From Roseiflexus castenholzii DSM 13941 (GTDB taxonomy: Bacteria; Chloroflexota; Chloroflexia; Chloroflexales; Roseiflexaceae), in NCBI RefSeq assembly GCF_000017805.1, contig NC_009767.1, forward strand, positions 5,624,001 through 5,688,000: DNA of 64,000 nt, written 5' to 3'. A model generated the notes under the pieces. It was given only the letters and a program-made list of their open reading frames with translations. It searched no databases and was not told where the DNA came from. The translations under genes were made by a program, and so were the position numbers. Below are positions 1-8,989 of the stretch, one piece after another; position 1 is the first letter of the stretch; each line of letters starts with the position of its first letter.

Positions 1-91
1 CAGCGCGAGGGGGCGTGCGCGACCTGCTCAGATTCCGCGCTGCGTTGACCCTGAGCGAAGCGAAGGGCTCGGAATGACCAGCATTTGGTAT
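1..91. repeat. Partial MITE-like repeat, family A copy 1
   Basis: The window opens inside a dispersed repeat seen again near 30.0, 31.2, 33.5, 51.7-52.4 and 63.9 kb. Shared blocks are the CGCGAGGGG-type segment, a GCGTGCGCGACC block and GGCTCGGAATGACC. The right end ends in ATTTGGTAT, a degenerate form of the family end GTCATTGGTAT. The left end lies outside the window. Confidence 0.75.
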
Positions 92-474
92 CAGTTATTG
101 TCGAATGCTGGCGGCAACGATACGGGTGTCAGCGTCAGTTTCCGACTTGTCTCACGGCAGAGTTGCACAAATACGAGCAGTTCCTGGGGCATAAAGCGGA
201 GAATGACGCCGTCGAACACCAGGAGCCACGCCCCATACTTCTGATCGATCCAGATACTGCGCTCGACGCCAGCGTGCGCCACACACCCCACAGTCACCGA
301 GGCGGGCTGCATTGCAGTCTCCGCCAGACCATGCATCAGACGAAAATCGTCCTGATGGATAGCCATGGCGAATGGTCCAAAGTCCAGTTGCAATCGTCCA
401 TCGCTGAGGAGCAGAATATGCCAGTTGCGCCCATTGTGCGCCAGCACGCGATACGGGGCGAGACGAAAATCCAT
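91..474 (-). CDS. Hypothetical protein at the end of the haem-uptake operon
   Basis: A 127-residue soluble protein with no family I recognise. It is rich in aromatic and hydrophobic residues and has no signal peptide or membrane segment. The start at 474 is chosen because GGAG lies just upstream; an upstream in-frame start at 501 would overlap the end of the permease gene. It follows hmuU on the same strand with only 17 bases between, so it is probably the last gene of the haem-importer operon. A role in haem handling is inferred only from position. Its stop codon abuts a dispersed repeat. Confidence 0.5.
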   Translation of the reverse strand: MDFRLAPYRVLAHNGRNWHILLLSDGRLQLDFGPFAMAIHQDDFRLMHGLAETAMQPASVTVGCVAHAGVERSIWIDQKYGAWLLVFDGVILRFMPQELLVFVQLCRETSRKLTLTPVSLPPAFDNN

Positions 475-491
475 ATGCACTCCAGTCACCA

Positions 492-1568
492 TCATCCCCA
501 ACCATACTGTCGTCTGGCGCGCAGGATCAGCGCCAGGAAGAACGGTCCCCCTGCAAATGCGGTGATTAGCCCAACCGGTATCTCGGCTGGCGCTGCCATC
601 GTGCGCGCCAACAGGTCTGCCAGCACGAGCAGGTTGGCGCCACCGAGCGCGCAGGCAGGCAACAGGAGCCGATGGTCCGGTCCGGCAATCAGGCGCACGA
701 TGTGCGGGACGATCAATCCGATGAAGCCAATCGGACCGGCAAGCGCCACGGATGTGCCAGTGGCAAGCGCCGCTAACAGAATGACCCCGCGCTTGACCTG
801 CTCAACTTCGATGCCAAGATGGCGCGCCTCGCTCTCACCAAGCGCAAACAGGTTGAGCGCTCGACCCAAGCGCGGAGCCAGAACCAGCGACAGACCGATC
901 CACGGCGCCGCGACAATCAGGGTCTCCCAGAGTGCGCCGCCTAACCCGCCCATCGTCCAGAAGACAATAGATCGCAATTGCGCATCATCCGCCAGATAGG
1001 TCAACAATCCGGTGGTCGCTCCGGCCAGCGCATTGAGCGCCAGCCCGACGAGGAGCAGGGTTGCCACATCAGTGCGACCATGGCGCTGCGCCAGTCGATA
1101 GACGAGGGACGTCGTCGCTGTACCGGCGAGAAACGCCGCCAGCGGCAGGGTCATCAACCCCAGCGACGAGATACCAAGGACAATAACTGCAACGGCGCCA
1201 AGCGCCGCGCCGCTGCTGACGCCGATCAAGCCAGGGTCAGCCAGCGGGTTGCGAAACACCCCTTGAAGCAGCGCACCGCTCACTGCCAGCCCGGCGCCAA
1301 CCAGCGTGCCGAGCAGCACCCGCGGCAGGCGGATCGTCCAGAAAATCGCCTCCTGCTGCGTACTGACAGGAACATCGATCACAACGCCGATCTTCCTCAG
1401 TAGCATGGCGCCGATAACGTCGGGGGGCACAGCGACCGCGCCGATACCCGCGCCAAGGAGCACAGTTGCCAGCAGCAGCAGGGTCAGTGCAGGCAGCAAC
1501 CCGACACGCCGCCATCCGATGTGCGCGTGCATTGTTGCAGATGTCGAAACCATCGATGCTGCGCTCAT
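492..1568 (-). CDS. hmuU: Haem/iron ABC transporter permease (FecCD family)
   Basis: Inner-membrane permease of a periplasmic-binding-protein-dependent importer for haem or another iron compound. The 358-residue length and about ten hydrophobic segments fit the FecCD/BtuC family. Visible family features include the SGALLQGVFRNPLADPGLIG region (about residues 95-115), where the binding protein and ATPase couple, and the GPIGFIGLIVPHIVR motif (about 278-292). The start ATG overlaps the hmuT stop by 4 bases (ATGA), indicating translational coupling. Substrate assignment rests on the HmuT-like partner; cobalamin or siderophore transport cannot be excluded. Confidence 0.88.
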   Translation of the reverse strand: MSAASMVSTSATMHAHIGWRRVGLLPALTLLLLATVLLGAGIGAVAVPPDVIGAMLLRKIGVVIDVPVSTQQEAIFWTIRLPRVLLGTLVGAGLAVSGALLQGVFRNPLADPGLIGVSSGAALGAVAVIVLGISSLGLMTLPLAAFLAGTATTSLVYRLAQRHGRTDVATLLLVGLALNALAGATTGLLTYLADDAQLRSIVFWTMGGLGGALWETLIVAAPWIGLSLVLAPRLGRALNLFALGESEARHLGIEVEQVKRGVILLAALATGTSVALAGPIGFIGLIVPHIVRLIAGPDHRLLLPACALGGANLLVLADLLARTMAAPAEIPVGLITAFAGGPFFLALILRARRQYGWG

Positions 1569-2653
1569 GGATGCTTCTCCTGTGATGAAGTCTCATACAA
1601 TGCGATGGCGAGATCGGCGAGCGCCTGGCCGGTGCGCGGACCCATGCCGAGCAGGTAGAGATCATCGAATGCAATGATCCGACGCTGTTTCCCGGCCGGC
1701 GTGTCAGCGAGACCGGGGATGGTCAGCAGACCATCGACGCCGCCAACTGACTCCAGCCCTTTTTCCAGCACTAGAATCACATCGGGTTGCGCAGCAATGA
1801 CCACTTCGGGACTCAACGGTTTGAACTCCACAATCCCGGCTTCCGCACCTGCATTGAGTCCGCCGGCGGCAGTGATCATCACATTGACCGGCGTTTTACT
1901 GCCGGCGACCTGCTGAACATCCGTGCCGCGCAGATAGAGAAAGAGGACATGCGGCGGGTTCGTTATTCGACTCGCCAGGTCGCGCGCGCGCGCGATCTCG
2001 GCTTCGACCTGCGCGGCAAGGCGTTCGCCGCGCTGCGGAATGCCGAGCGCCTGCGCGACAAACCGAATTTTCTGCACCGGTGCATCGAGCGTTGGCGGAT
2101 CGGCAGTGATCGCCACCGGCACGCCTGCGGTGCGGATCTGCGCCAGCGTTTCGGGCGGACCGGCCGCCTCATCGCCGATCACCAGCGTCGGATTGAGCGC
2201 CAGGATTCCTTCGGCGCTCAATCGCCGTTGATAGCCGATGTTTGGCAGCATTTTGGTGCGTTCGGGAGGAAATGTGGCACTGCTATCGACGCCGACGACA
2301 TGATCCCCCATCCCAAGCGCAAAAATGATTTCGGTCACATCGCCGTTCAGACTGACGATCCGTTCGATGGACGTAATCGTCACCTGCTCGCCCTGATAAT
2401 CGACGACGGTGGCCGGAAGTTGCGGTTCTGCCTCGCCTGGAACAGACTCGACGATCCCCGGCACACTCGTGGATGCAGGTGTTGGGAGCGATGAAGAGGC
2501 GGGAACTCTCGTGGCTGCGGGAGGAATCACACCGGAAGGCGACGGCGTCCCGCATGCAGCGAGCAACGCCACGACAGCCAGGCTGAACCCAAGAAGCATC
2601 CGACGCAACCGACCGACCGACGCCGCGTGGCGCTCATGATGGCTGGACGTCAT
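1565..2653 (-). CDS. hmuT: Haem-binding lipoprotein of ABC importer (HmuT-like)
   Basis: Extracytoplasmic substrate-binding protein, 362 residues. The N-terminus has basic residues, a hydrophobic stretch and the lipobox LLAAC near residue 34, so it should be lipid-anchored. A Pro/Ser/Thr-rich linker follows. The mature part begins with the Peripla_BP_2 pattern ERIVSLNGDVTEIIFALG, and the AAGPPETLAQIRTAGVPV segment resembles HmuT haem-binding proteins more than siderophore or B12 binders. A GGGAGG ribosome site precedes the ATG. The gene overlaps the end of hmuV by 20 bases. Haem as ligand is inferred from similarity. Confidence 0.87.
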   Translation of the reverse strand: MTSSHHERHAASVGRLRRMLLGFSLAVVALLAACGTPSPSGVIPPAATRVPASSSLPTPASTSVPGIVESVPGEAEPQLPATVVDYQGEQVTITSIERIVSLNGDVTEIIFALGMGDHVVGVDSSATFPPERTKMLPNIGYQRRLSAEGILALNPTLVIGDEAAGPPETLAQIRTAGVPVAITADPPTLDAPVQKIRFVAQALGIPQRGERLAAQVEAEIARARDLASRITNPPHVLFLYLRGTDVQQVAGSKTPVNVMITAAGGLNAGAEAGIVEFKPLSPEVVIAAQPDVILVLEKGLESVGGVDGLLTIPGLADTPAGKQRRIIAFDDLYLLGMGPRTGQALADLAIALYETSSQEKHP

Positions 2654-3449
2654 ACATACCTCCCTGTCTGTCTGAGGTCAGGCTATCGGGGATTGTCAGC
2701 AGCAGTGGCGCGCCGGTATACGGATGCGGCACGACAGAGACCGGAACGCGATAGACCTCGCTCAGCAAATCTGGACGCAACACATCCCAGGGTGCGCCCA
2801 TGGCGACGAGCCGCCCCTGGTAAAGGATCCCAATCCGGTCGGCATAGGCGGCTGCAAGGTTAAGATCGTGGAGAACGATGATTGCAGCCCCGCCGGTGCG
2901 CGCGATGGCGCGCGCCAGGCGCAGCGCCGCGTGCTGATGGCACAGATCGAGTGCAGCAGTCGGTTCGTCGAGCAGCAGGAGTGGCGCCTGCTGCACCAGG
3001 ACTCGCGCGATGCTCGCGCGGGTCTGCTCTCCACCGGAAAGCGTTGGAAACAACCGTTGCGCAAACGGCGCCATATCGGTTTGGGCAAGCGCGTCCTGCG
3101 TGATCGCTATATCCGCCAGACCTTCCGCCCGCCCGCGCAGATGCGGCGCGCGCCCCATGAGCGCCACCTCGAAGGTGGTGAATGGTAGGGTCACACTCAC
3201 CCGCTGGCGGAGCACTGCACGTCGCAACGCCAGATCACCGGCGCGCAACCGGTCGAGTGGAACACCATCCAGCAGAATGCGCCCTGTTGTTGGACGGAGA
3301 TCACCCGCGAGCAGGTTGAGCAACGTGCTCTTCCCCGCGCCGTTTGGACCTGCGATCGCCACCACATCGCCGGCGTTGACCGTCAGCGAAACCCCGTCGA
3401 TCAGGCAGCGGTCATCGGCGTGATACTTCAGAGCATGCGCTTCGATCAT
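2634..3449 (-). CDS. hmuV: Haem/iron ABC transporter ATP-binding protein
   Basis: Cytoplasmic ATPase that powers the HmuTU importer. Visible motifs are Walker A GPNGAGKS, signature LSGGEQ, Walker B LLLLDEPTAALD and the switch histidine in VLHDLNLAAAYADR. The chosen start at 3449 gives 271 residues beginning MIEAHALKYH, which matches the usual HmuV/FecE start; an in-frame start at 3500 would add 17 unlikely residues. It is the first gene of the operon and sits about 110 bases downstream of a strong promoter with an overlapping palindrome. Confidence 0.9.
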   Translation of the reverse strand: MIEAHALKYHADDRCLIDGVSLTVNAGDVVAIAGPNGAGKSTLLNLLAGDLRPTTGRILLDGVPLDRLRAGDLALRRAVLRQRVSVTLPFTTFEVALMGRAPHLRGRAEGLADIAITQDALAQTDMAPFAQRLFPTLSGGEQTRASIARVLVQQAPLLLLDEPTAALDLCHQHAALRLARAIARTGGAAIIVLHDLNLAAAYADRIGILYQGRLVAMGAPWDVLRPDLLSEVYRVPVSVVPHPYTGAPLLLTIPDSLTSDRQGGMYDVQPS

Positions 3450-3555
3450 CGGAGCGGACACCAATCCCCCCCCCGTATCCAGGTGCGAGGCGCCACACAT
3501 GCATAGCGTTCGACATGTCAGAGATCGGTGAAATGCAAAATGCTAATGTTGGAAG

Positions 3556-3586
3556 TTAGTATAGTCTAATAAATACTATTTGTCAA
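3556..3586 (-). promoter_or_regulatory. Promoter with overlapping palindromic operator for hmuVTU
   Basis: On the minus strand TTGACA (3586-3581) is followed by a 17-base spacer and TATACT (3563-3558), close to a perfect sigma-70 promoter. The -10 box is embedded in the palindrome TTAGACTATACTAA (3569-3556), with perfect TTAG/CTAA arms. This block is AT-rich inside a GC-rich chromosome. The layout suggests repression by an iron-responsive DtxR/IdeR- or Fur-type protein; the regulator is inferred. Confidence 0.75.
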
Positions 3587-3846
3587 CCAGAAACAAAGAA
3601 AACAGGATAAAGTGTAAAAAGAGAGCGGCATGCCATGGGGAAGGAAGCAGGCATCCGCTGTGGGCGCGGCGGCGCTAGAGTTCAGAAACGCGGGGCGAAG
3701 GTTGAAAGGAACGAGATTGCGGTTTAAGAGTGGAACTGACGGATTTCGCCCTGAACACTGCGTGTGGAATGCGAGCAGGAACAGGACTGACCGCCGCAGT
3801 CAAGCATCGGCAAGCGCGGTCAGGCGCATGGTCCACGTCCGTCTTA
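3587..3846. other. Intergenic stretch between hmuV promoter and acetyltransferase gene
   Basis: No convincing gene or RNA was seen. Open frames running through here lack family features and run antisense into the acetyltransferase gene. The first 50 bases are AT-rich and belong to the promoter region. Confidence 0.5.
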
Positions 3847-4515
3847 TCACATTTGTTGGGGCAGGGAGTGGTCGCCGACGCGAGTCGCCAGGCGTCGGCT
3901 CAATGTTTCCAGTGTCGTCGAGCAGAAGAAGCGGCGATGCCGTTCAAAGCCAAGCCGTTCATACCAGGTGCGCGCGCGGTCGTTCTCCCAGCCGACTTCC
4001 AGTTCCACGACGCGGCAGCCATGCGCATGCGCATAAGGCAGCAGGCTCGCCAGCAGCGCGCGCGCCAGCCCGCGCCCGCGCCACGCAGGAGTCACATACA
4101 ACTCGTCGATCAACAGGAAACGCCCACCCGCCTCGATCGACAGCCCCAACGACCCGACAATATACCCGACGATATCGTCGTTAATGGCAGCGACGTGAAC
4201 CGCGCCATACTCAGGGTAATCCAGCAGCATCCGCAGAGCGGCGCAGGTGCGTTGCGGATCGAACGGATCACCGTCGCCAGCGTGGAGCGCCTCGACCAGC
4301 GGCAACAACGCCTCGAGGTCGCAGGCGGTGAAAGGTCGGATGCCAGGAGGGGCAGGTCTCAGACCTGCCCCCCTGCCCCCCCTGCCCCTCCTGCCCCTCA
4401 CCCGCGCCATCAGAGGGGCTGGTCTCAGACCTGTCCCCCTGCCCCTCACCCGCGCCATCAGAGGGGCAGGTCTCAGACCTGCCCCCCTGCCCCCCCTGCC
4501 CCTCACCCGCGCCAT
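3847..4515 (-). CDS. GNAT-family N-acetyltransferase with repeat-encoded N-terminus
   Basis: Predicted acetyl-CoA-dependent N-acetyltransferase. From IRPFTACDLEALLPLV onward the protein is a normal GNAT domain. It has the acetyl-CoA loop WRGRGLARALL in the usual position after the LLIDELYVTP strand, and the C-terminal ENDRARTWYERLGFERH motif. The first 55 or so residues are instead three repeats of a GLRPAPLMARVRGR-type unit encoded by palindromic DNA. The ATG at 4515 overlaps the aceA stop (TGATG), suggesting coupling; the true start could also be one of the in-frame ATGs carried by each repeat. Substrate unknown. Confidence 0.8.
   Translation of the reverse strand: MARVRGRGGRGAGLRPAPLMARVRGRGTGLRPAPLMARVRGRRGRGGRGAGLRPAPPGIRPFTACDLEALLPLVEALHAGDGDPFDPQRTCAALRMLLDYPEYGAVHVAAINDDIVGYIVGSLGLSIEAGGRFLLIDELYVTPAWRGRGLARALLASLLPYAHAHGCRVVELEVGWENDRARTWYERLGFERHRRFFCSTTLETLSRRLATRVGDHSLPQQM
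4349..4514. repeat. Three palindromic repeat units inside the acetyltransferase gene
   Basis: Palindromes of the form GGGGCAGGTCTCAGACCTGC, continuing to CCCC, occur at 4349-4371, 4415-4437 (with G/T changes) and 4463-4485. They are separated by CTGCCCCTCACCCGCGCCAT-type spacers. Each unit is read in frame by the minus-strand acetyltransferase gene, and each spacer supplies an ATG. Confidence 0.85.
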
Positions 4516-5801
4516 CAATGGAACTGCTCCTCTTCGGTCGAACCGGCGAGTGCAGTCGTCGAAGACAGACCGCCAGAGATAATCGTGGACACCTCATCGA
4601 AATAGCCGGTCCCCACCTCGCGCTGATGTCGGGTTGCGGTATATCCTTCCTGCTCGGCGGCGAATTCCGCCTGCTGCAACTTCACATACGCGGTCATCCC
4701 TTCAGCAGCATAGGCTTTGGCGAGTTCGAAGGCGTGGTAGTTGATCATATGCCAGCCCGCCAGCGTAATGAACTGGAACTTATAGCCCATTGCCGCCAGT
4801 TCGCGCTGGAACGCTGCGATCGTTGCGTCGTCCAGGTTGCGCTTCCAGTTGAAGGATGGCGAGCAGTTGTACGCCAGCATCTTACCGGGGAACTTCGCGT
4901 GGATGCCTTCGGCGAACCGGCGCGCCTCGTCCAGATCGGGGTGCGCCGTCTCGCACCAGATCAGATCGGCATACGGCGCATACGCCAGACCACGGGCAAT
5001 CGCCGCATCCAGGCCGCTCTTCACGCGATAGAAACCTTCCGGCGTGCGCTCACCGGTAATGAAGGGGCGATCGTATTCATCGGCATCGGAGAGGAGGAGC
5101 GTCGCCGCCTGCGCATCGGTGCGCGCAATCAACACCGTTGGCACATCGAGCACATCGGCTGCCAGGCGCGCCGCCGTCAGCGTGCGGACGAACTGCGACG
5201 TTGGCACGAGCACCTTACCGCCCAGATGACCACACTTCTTTTCCGATGCCAACTGATCCTCGAAATGGACGCCGGCTGCGCCGGCCTCGATCATCGCCTT
5301 CGTCAATTCAAAGGCATGGAGCGGACCGCCAAAGCCCGCCTCGGCATCGGCAACGATTGGGGCATACCAGTAGATATCGTTCTTACCTTCCGATGCGTGA
5401 ATCTGATCGGCACGCATGAGCGCATTATTGATCCGCCGCACCAGCGCCGGGACGCTGTTCGACGGATAGAGACTCTGATCGGGATAGGTCTGCCCCGCCA
5501 GATTCGCATCGGCAGCGACCTGCCAGCCACTCATATAGATCGCCTTAAGACCGGCGCGAACCATTTGCGTCGCCTGTGCACCGGTCAGCGCCCCAAATGT
5601 GGCAACATACGGCTCGTTCTGCAACAGGTCCCACAGGCGTCGCGCCCCCACGCTTGCCAGGGTGTACTCGACTTTCAGCGTCCCGCGCAAACGCACCACA
5701 TCGGCGGCGCTGTAGTCACGGCGGATGCCCTGCCAGCGCGGATCGGTCGCCCAGCGCTGCTCCAGTTCGGCGATGTCCCGGTCGCGATGTAAACCAGCCA
5801 T
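4515..5801 (-). CDS. aceA: Isocitrate lyase
   Basis: Cleaves isocitrate to glyoxylate and succinate, the first step of the glyoxylate bypass. The 428-residue protein carries the catalytic KKCGHLGGK loop, the substrate-binding SPSFNW motif and the metal-site region around ADAEAGFGG. The start at 5801 (MAGLHRDRD) is preceded by AAGGAG at good spacing; an upstream frame extension to 5825 would run into aceB. It lies 20 bases downstream of malate synthase and forms an operon with it, so both bypass enzymes should be co-expressed. The GNAT gene overlaps its stop. Confidence 0.96.
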   Translation of the reverse strand: MAGLHRDRDIAELEQRWATDPRWQGIRRDYSAADVVRLRGTLKVEYTLASVGARRLWDLLQNEPYVATFGALTGAQATQMVRAGLKAIYMSGWQVAADANLAGQTYPDQSLYPSNSVPALVRRINNALMRADQIHASEGKNDIYWYAPIVADAEAGFGGPLHAFELTKAMIEAGAAGVHFEDQLASEKKCGHLGGKVLVPTSQFVRTLTAARLAADVLDVPTVLIARTDAQAATLLLSDADEYDRPFITGERTPEGFYRVKSGLDAAIARGLAYAPYADLIWCETAHPDLDEARRFAEGIHAKFPGKMLAYNCSPSFNWKRNLDDATIAAFQRELAAMGYKFQFITLAGWHMINYHAFELAKAYAAEGMTAYVKLQQAEFAAEQEGYTATRHQREVGTGYFDEVSTIISGGLSSTTALAGSTEEEQFH

Positions 5802-5821
5802 ACAACACTCCTTTGTGTGCT

Positions 5822-7393
5822 TCAATCCAGACGGCGATAGCCGGGGATGGTCAGGAACTCCACAAAATCGCGCGACAGCGTCAGTTCATCGAGCAATTCC
5901 GCCGCCAGCGCAAAATGATGATCACCGGTGCGCGCCGCGACCAGCGTGTGCAATTCTTCGTCGCGCATCGTCTTATACATTGTCTCATCAATGGTGCGTC
6001 CATCATCCAGGCGGGCATTGTAGCGCACCCACTGCCAGAGTTGCGAGCGCGCAATTTCCGCCGTCGCCACATCTTCCATCAAGTTGAAGATCGCCACCGC
6101 GCCGCGACCGCCCAACCACGCTTCGATGTACTGCAACGCAACCGTGATATTGTTGCGCAACCCCGCTTCGGTAATCGTCCCCTGCGGAATGGTCAGCAGA
6201 TCGGCAGCAGTGACATGAACCTGCGGCACGTAATGGATCTGATGATCGCCCTCATACGCGGCACTGAAGACCTCAAGCACAGTTGGCACCAGGTCGGGAT
6301 GCGCCACCCAGGCGCCATCGAACCCCTGCTTTGCCTCACGCTCCTTATCGGCGCGAACCTGCGCCAGCGCGCGTTCAGTAATCTCCGGCTCACGCCGGTT
6401 CGGAATAAACGCCGACATACCACCGAGCGCGTGAGCGCCGCGCCTGTGGCAGGAATAGACCAGGAGTTCCGCCGCTGAGCGCAGGAAATGTGTCGTCATC
6501 GTCACCTGCGCCCGATCGGGAAAAATCCAGTCGCTGCGATGGTTGAACGTCTTAATAAAACTGTAGATATAATCCCAGCGTCCCAGGTTCAAGCCGCTGC
6601 TATGCTCACGCAATTCGTAAAGGATTTCTTCCATTTCGAAGACGGCAAGAATATGCTCGATCAGCACCGTTGCACGGATCGTGCCGCGCGGAATACCAAG
6701 CCGATCCTGGGCAAAATTGAACACATCGTTCCACAGGCGCGCTTCCAGATGGCTCTGCATCTTCGGCAGATAGAAGTACGGACCGCTGCCGCGTCGGATC
6801 AATTCGCGCGCATTGTGGAAGAAATAAAGACCGAAATCGAAGAACGCGCCGGCCACCGGCTCGCCGTCCACATGGACATGCTTCTCAATCAGATGCCAGC
6901 CACGCGGACGCACCGCCAGCGTTGCAATCGTGTCGTTCAGGCGATACTCGCGCCCCTCCGGACTGACGAACGTGATCGTCCGACGCACGGCATCGCGCAG
7001 GTTGAGCTGCCCCTGCACCATATTCTCCCAGGTGGGCGCATTCGCGTCCTCAAAATCGGCCATGAACACCTGCGCACCGGAGTTCAGGGCGTTAATCACC
7101 ATACGCCGATCGGTCGGACCGGTAATCTCCACACGCCGGTTCGAGAAATCGGCAGGGATCGACGCCACCTTCCAATCACTGCCGCGAATCTCAGCCGTCT
7201 CCGACAGAAAATCGGGCAATGCGCCCCCTCTGATATCCGCCCAACGCTGCTCGCGCGCCGCAAGCAACGCGCGCCGGCGATGTTCGAACTGACGCGCCAG
7301 AGCAGCAATAAAATCGAGCGCTTCAACCGAGAGGATCTCCGACCACTCCGGCCTGGTCGAACCGAGAATTTCGACACGCTGCGGTGTGTCCAC
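5822..7393 (-). CDS. aceB: Malate synthase A
   Basis: Condenses glyoxylate with acetyl-CoA to malate, the second glyoxylate-bypass step. The 523-residue length is typical of the A isoform. Family segments seen include FMADFEDANAPTW, the IRATVLIEHILAVFEMEEIL active-site region, GRWDYIYSFIK, and the C-terminal NLMEDVATAEIARSQLWQW with the catalytic Asp region. A GTG start at 7393 is chosen because AAGGAGG lies six bases upstream; an ATG 30 bases earlier has no such site. It is the first gene of aceB-aceA. No clear regulator site was seen in the 208 bases upstream, apart from a weak TATACT. Confidence 0.96.
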   Translation of the reverse strand: MDTPQRVEILGSTRPEWSEILSVEALDFIAALARQFEHRRRALLAAREQRWADIRGGALPDFLSETAEIRGSDWKVASIPADFSNRRVEITGPTDRRMVINALNSGAQVFMADFEDANAPTWENMVQGQLNLRDAVRRTITFVSPEGREYRLNDTIATLAVRPRGWHLIEKHVHVDGEPVAGAFFDFGLYFFHNARELIRRGSGPYFYLPKMQSHLEARLWNDVFNFAQDRLGIPRGTIRATVLIEHILAVFEMEEILYELREHSSGLNLGRWDYIYSFIKTFNHRSDWIFPDRAQVTMTTHFLRSAAELLVYSCHRRGAHALGGMSAFIPNRREPEITERALAQVRADKEREAKQGFDGAWVAHPDLVPTVLEVFSAAYEGDHQIHYVPQVHVTAADLLTIPQGTITEAGLRNNITVALQYIEAWLGGRGAVAIFNLMEDVATAEIARSQLWQWVRYNARLDDGRTIDETMYKTMRDEELHTLVAARTGDHHFALAAELLDELTLSRDFVEFLTIPGYRRLD

Positions 7394-7601
7394 TGCTTTC
7401 CTCCTTGAAACAATGAGGCGCACCTTCCATATTAGTGACGCCGGTTACAATCTTGCGTCGCGCGGAGGGAGACCAGCCTACGCCGTTCGGTAGACCAACG
7501 TAATGTTTCATAACACCGGTGCTCTGCGCGATGGCGCTTTCAGTATACTCTATGTTGCACTGCGTTATGAGAGCAATCCGGCGAAAAGAGGGGAAAAAGG
7601 G

Positions 7602-7727
7602 TGTTCCAATAAGGAAATTCAATCACTCTATTGAGATTCGCTGCTCACCGGCGTACACATTGCACGACGCACCGCGCAGGAATCCGATCAGGGTCATGTT
7701 GAACTGCTGCGCCAGAGTGACTGCCAG
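7602..7727. repeat. Left 126-bp direct repeat: copy of the fdhD 3' end
   Basis: These 126 bases match 12790-12915 without a visible mismatch. They include the last 35 or so codons of fdhD (minus strand), its stop and 21 bases of downstream DNA. The two copies bracket an accessory segment of about 5.2 kb. The match begins at TGTTCCAATAAGG and ends at GACTGCCAG. Confidence 0.9.
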
Positions 7728-7749
7728 CGCCCCATCGATGGCGATCAGG

Positions 7750-8106
7750 GTGCAACAGCGGGAACCCGTGCAGCCCGACGATGCCGCGCGCCTCCAGAGT
7801 GGGCGGCATCTCCGCTATCGCGCGCACGATGGCCGCCGATTCGAGGGTCTCGCCCGCTACGATCGCGCGCGCCATAGGGATGTCCTTTATCGAGCCATCC
7901 GCAACGAGGACATCGGGGAGGATGCGTGGGTCGCCGTTGGGGACAGCCTCCAGCCCCCTGGTCATTGCGATGATTAACCGCCCCGGCCACAGATGCGGAC
8001 CCGGAGTTTGTCCGATCCAGTGCATGCCGTGAGCGTTCACACCGCTGACGATGACCTCGACTCCGTCAAGGGCCTCGCCGATCTCCTCCACGAAGAAGGG
8101 GGTCAC
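7750..8106 (-). pseudogene. Decayed NAD-dependent glycerol-3-phosphate dehydrogenase-like fragment
   Basis: In one frame the minus strand encodes FFVEEIGEALDGVEVIVSGV, then WPGRLIIAMTRGLEA. This matches the order of elements in GpsA-type dehydrogenases (second half of the Rossmann domain, then the KGLE-type turn). The N-terminal dinucleotide-binding loop is missing. The C-terminal part, VAGETLESAAIVRAIAE, follows too soon, suggesting an internal deletion. At its downstream end it runs into the duplicated fdhD tail. The family call is tentative. Confidence 0.4.
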
Positions 8107-8164
8107 GCGCGGGGGCAGCTCGCGCCGCGAGCGCGGATGGAAATTGCGCTCGCGGCAACTGCAG

Positions 8165-8965
8165 ATGATGTGCCCGCAGGCGAGCGACCGCCTGCTCCAC
8201 CAGCACGTCGGGGGCCTCCGGCAGCAGCGCGCGCGCCGGGCTGCTGCGCAGTCCGCGCCGTTTGAGCAGGCGTTTGTACAGCGACAGGCAGCGACCATCG
8301 CCAAGGGCTGCGCGCGCTGTCCAGTCTGCCGCGCGCAAACGCATCGAAGAGACCAACCACGATCTCAGGCAAAGTTTGGCAGCGCCGGAAACGCCCCCGC
8401 CGGGACCCGCCTGCGGCGCGTCACACAGCGCCTGTAAGCGGCCGCCGAATGCCATTGTAAAGCGAAGCGGGCATCGAGATCTCCGTGCGATCCTTGAGTC
8501 CGACGACGTTCGAACAGCGCGCCGCGATGGTCGCGACGACGGCGGAGGATAGCGTGTTGCCGGCGTTCTGTGGGATAATGGACAGAACGATCGGCAGATC
8601 GGGCGCCACCTCAGCGACGCGACAGGCGTGAGCGATCACCGCCTCGTCGGGCGCGCGAAAGGAGGAGGTCGCCACCGACGCGGCCTGCGCGCCGCAGCCC
8701 CGCGCGTGGCGATGGCGCCGATGTGGGCGAAGACGATCACGCGCCCCGCAGCCGCGTCCACGACGACCTCCAGGATCTGCCGGCATTCGGACGTCGTCGG
8801 GAGCGGACCTTTGCCGGCGGCCCCGGCGGGCATCAGGCCGTGGACGCTGTGGTCGATCAGCCAGGCGACGTGGGCGCGCAGGTCGGCGGTAGGGCAAGCA
8901 TCCCCCGTGCGTGTTGGCAGTCGGCACCCGTCCGTGCGTTCTTTCGCCAATTCGTTGCCGGCGCG
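8165..8965 (-). pseudogene. Frameshifted dihydrodipicolinate synthase/NAL-family lyase
   Basis: Pieces of a DapA-type aldolase appear in order but in different frames. The N-terminal part contains AHVAWLIDHSVHGLMPAGAA and EVVVDAAAGRVIVFAHIGA. A middle part contains VAPDLPIVLSIIPQNAGNTL and SNVVGLKD, where KD is the Schiff-base lysine region. Then comes PEIVVGLFDAFARGRLD, and finally YKRLLKRRGLRSSPARALLP. At least three frameshifts are needed, so the gene is dead. It lies inside the fdhD-flanked island and is probably a relic of cargo or of a former neighbour. Confidence 0.65.
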
Positions 8966-8989
8966 TCATCGGGGTCATCGTCAGGCGCG

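Noticed and set aside
3630..4605. Two + strand frames of 184 and 291 codons
   Set aside because: Antisense to the GNAT gene and its palindromic repeats, with no motif.
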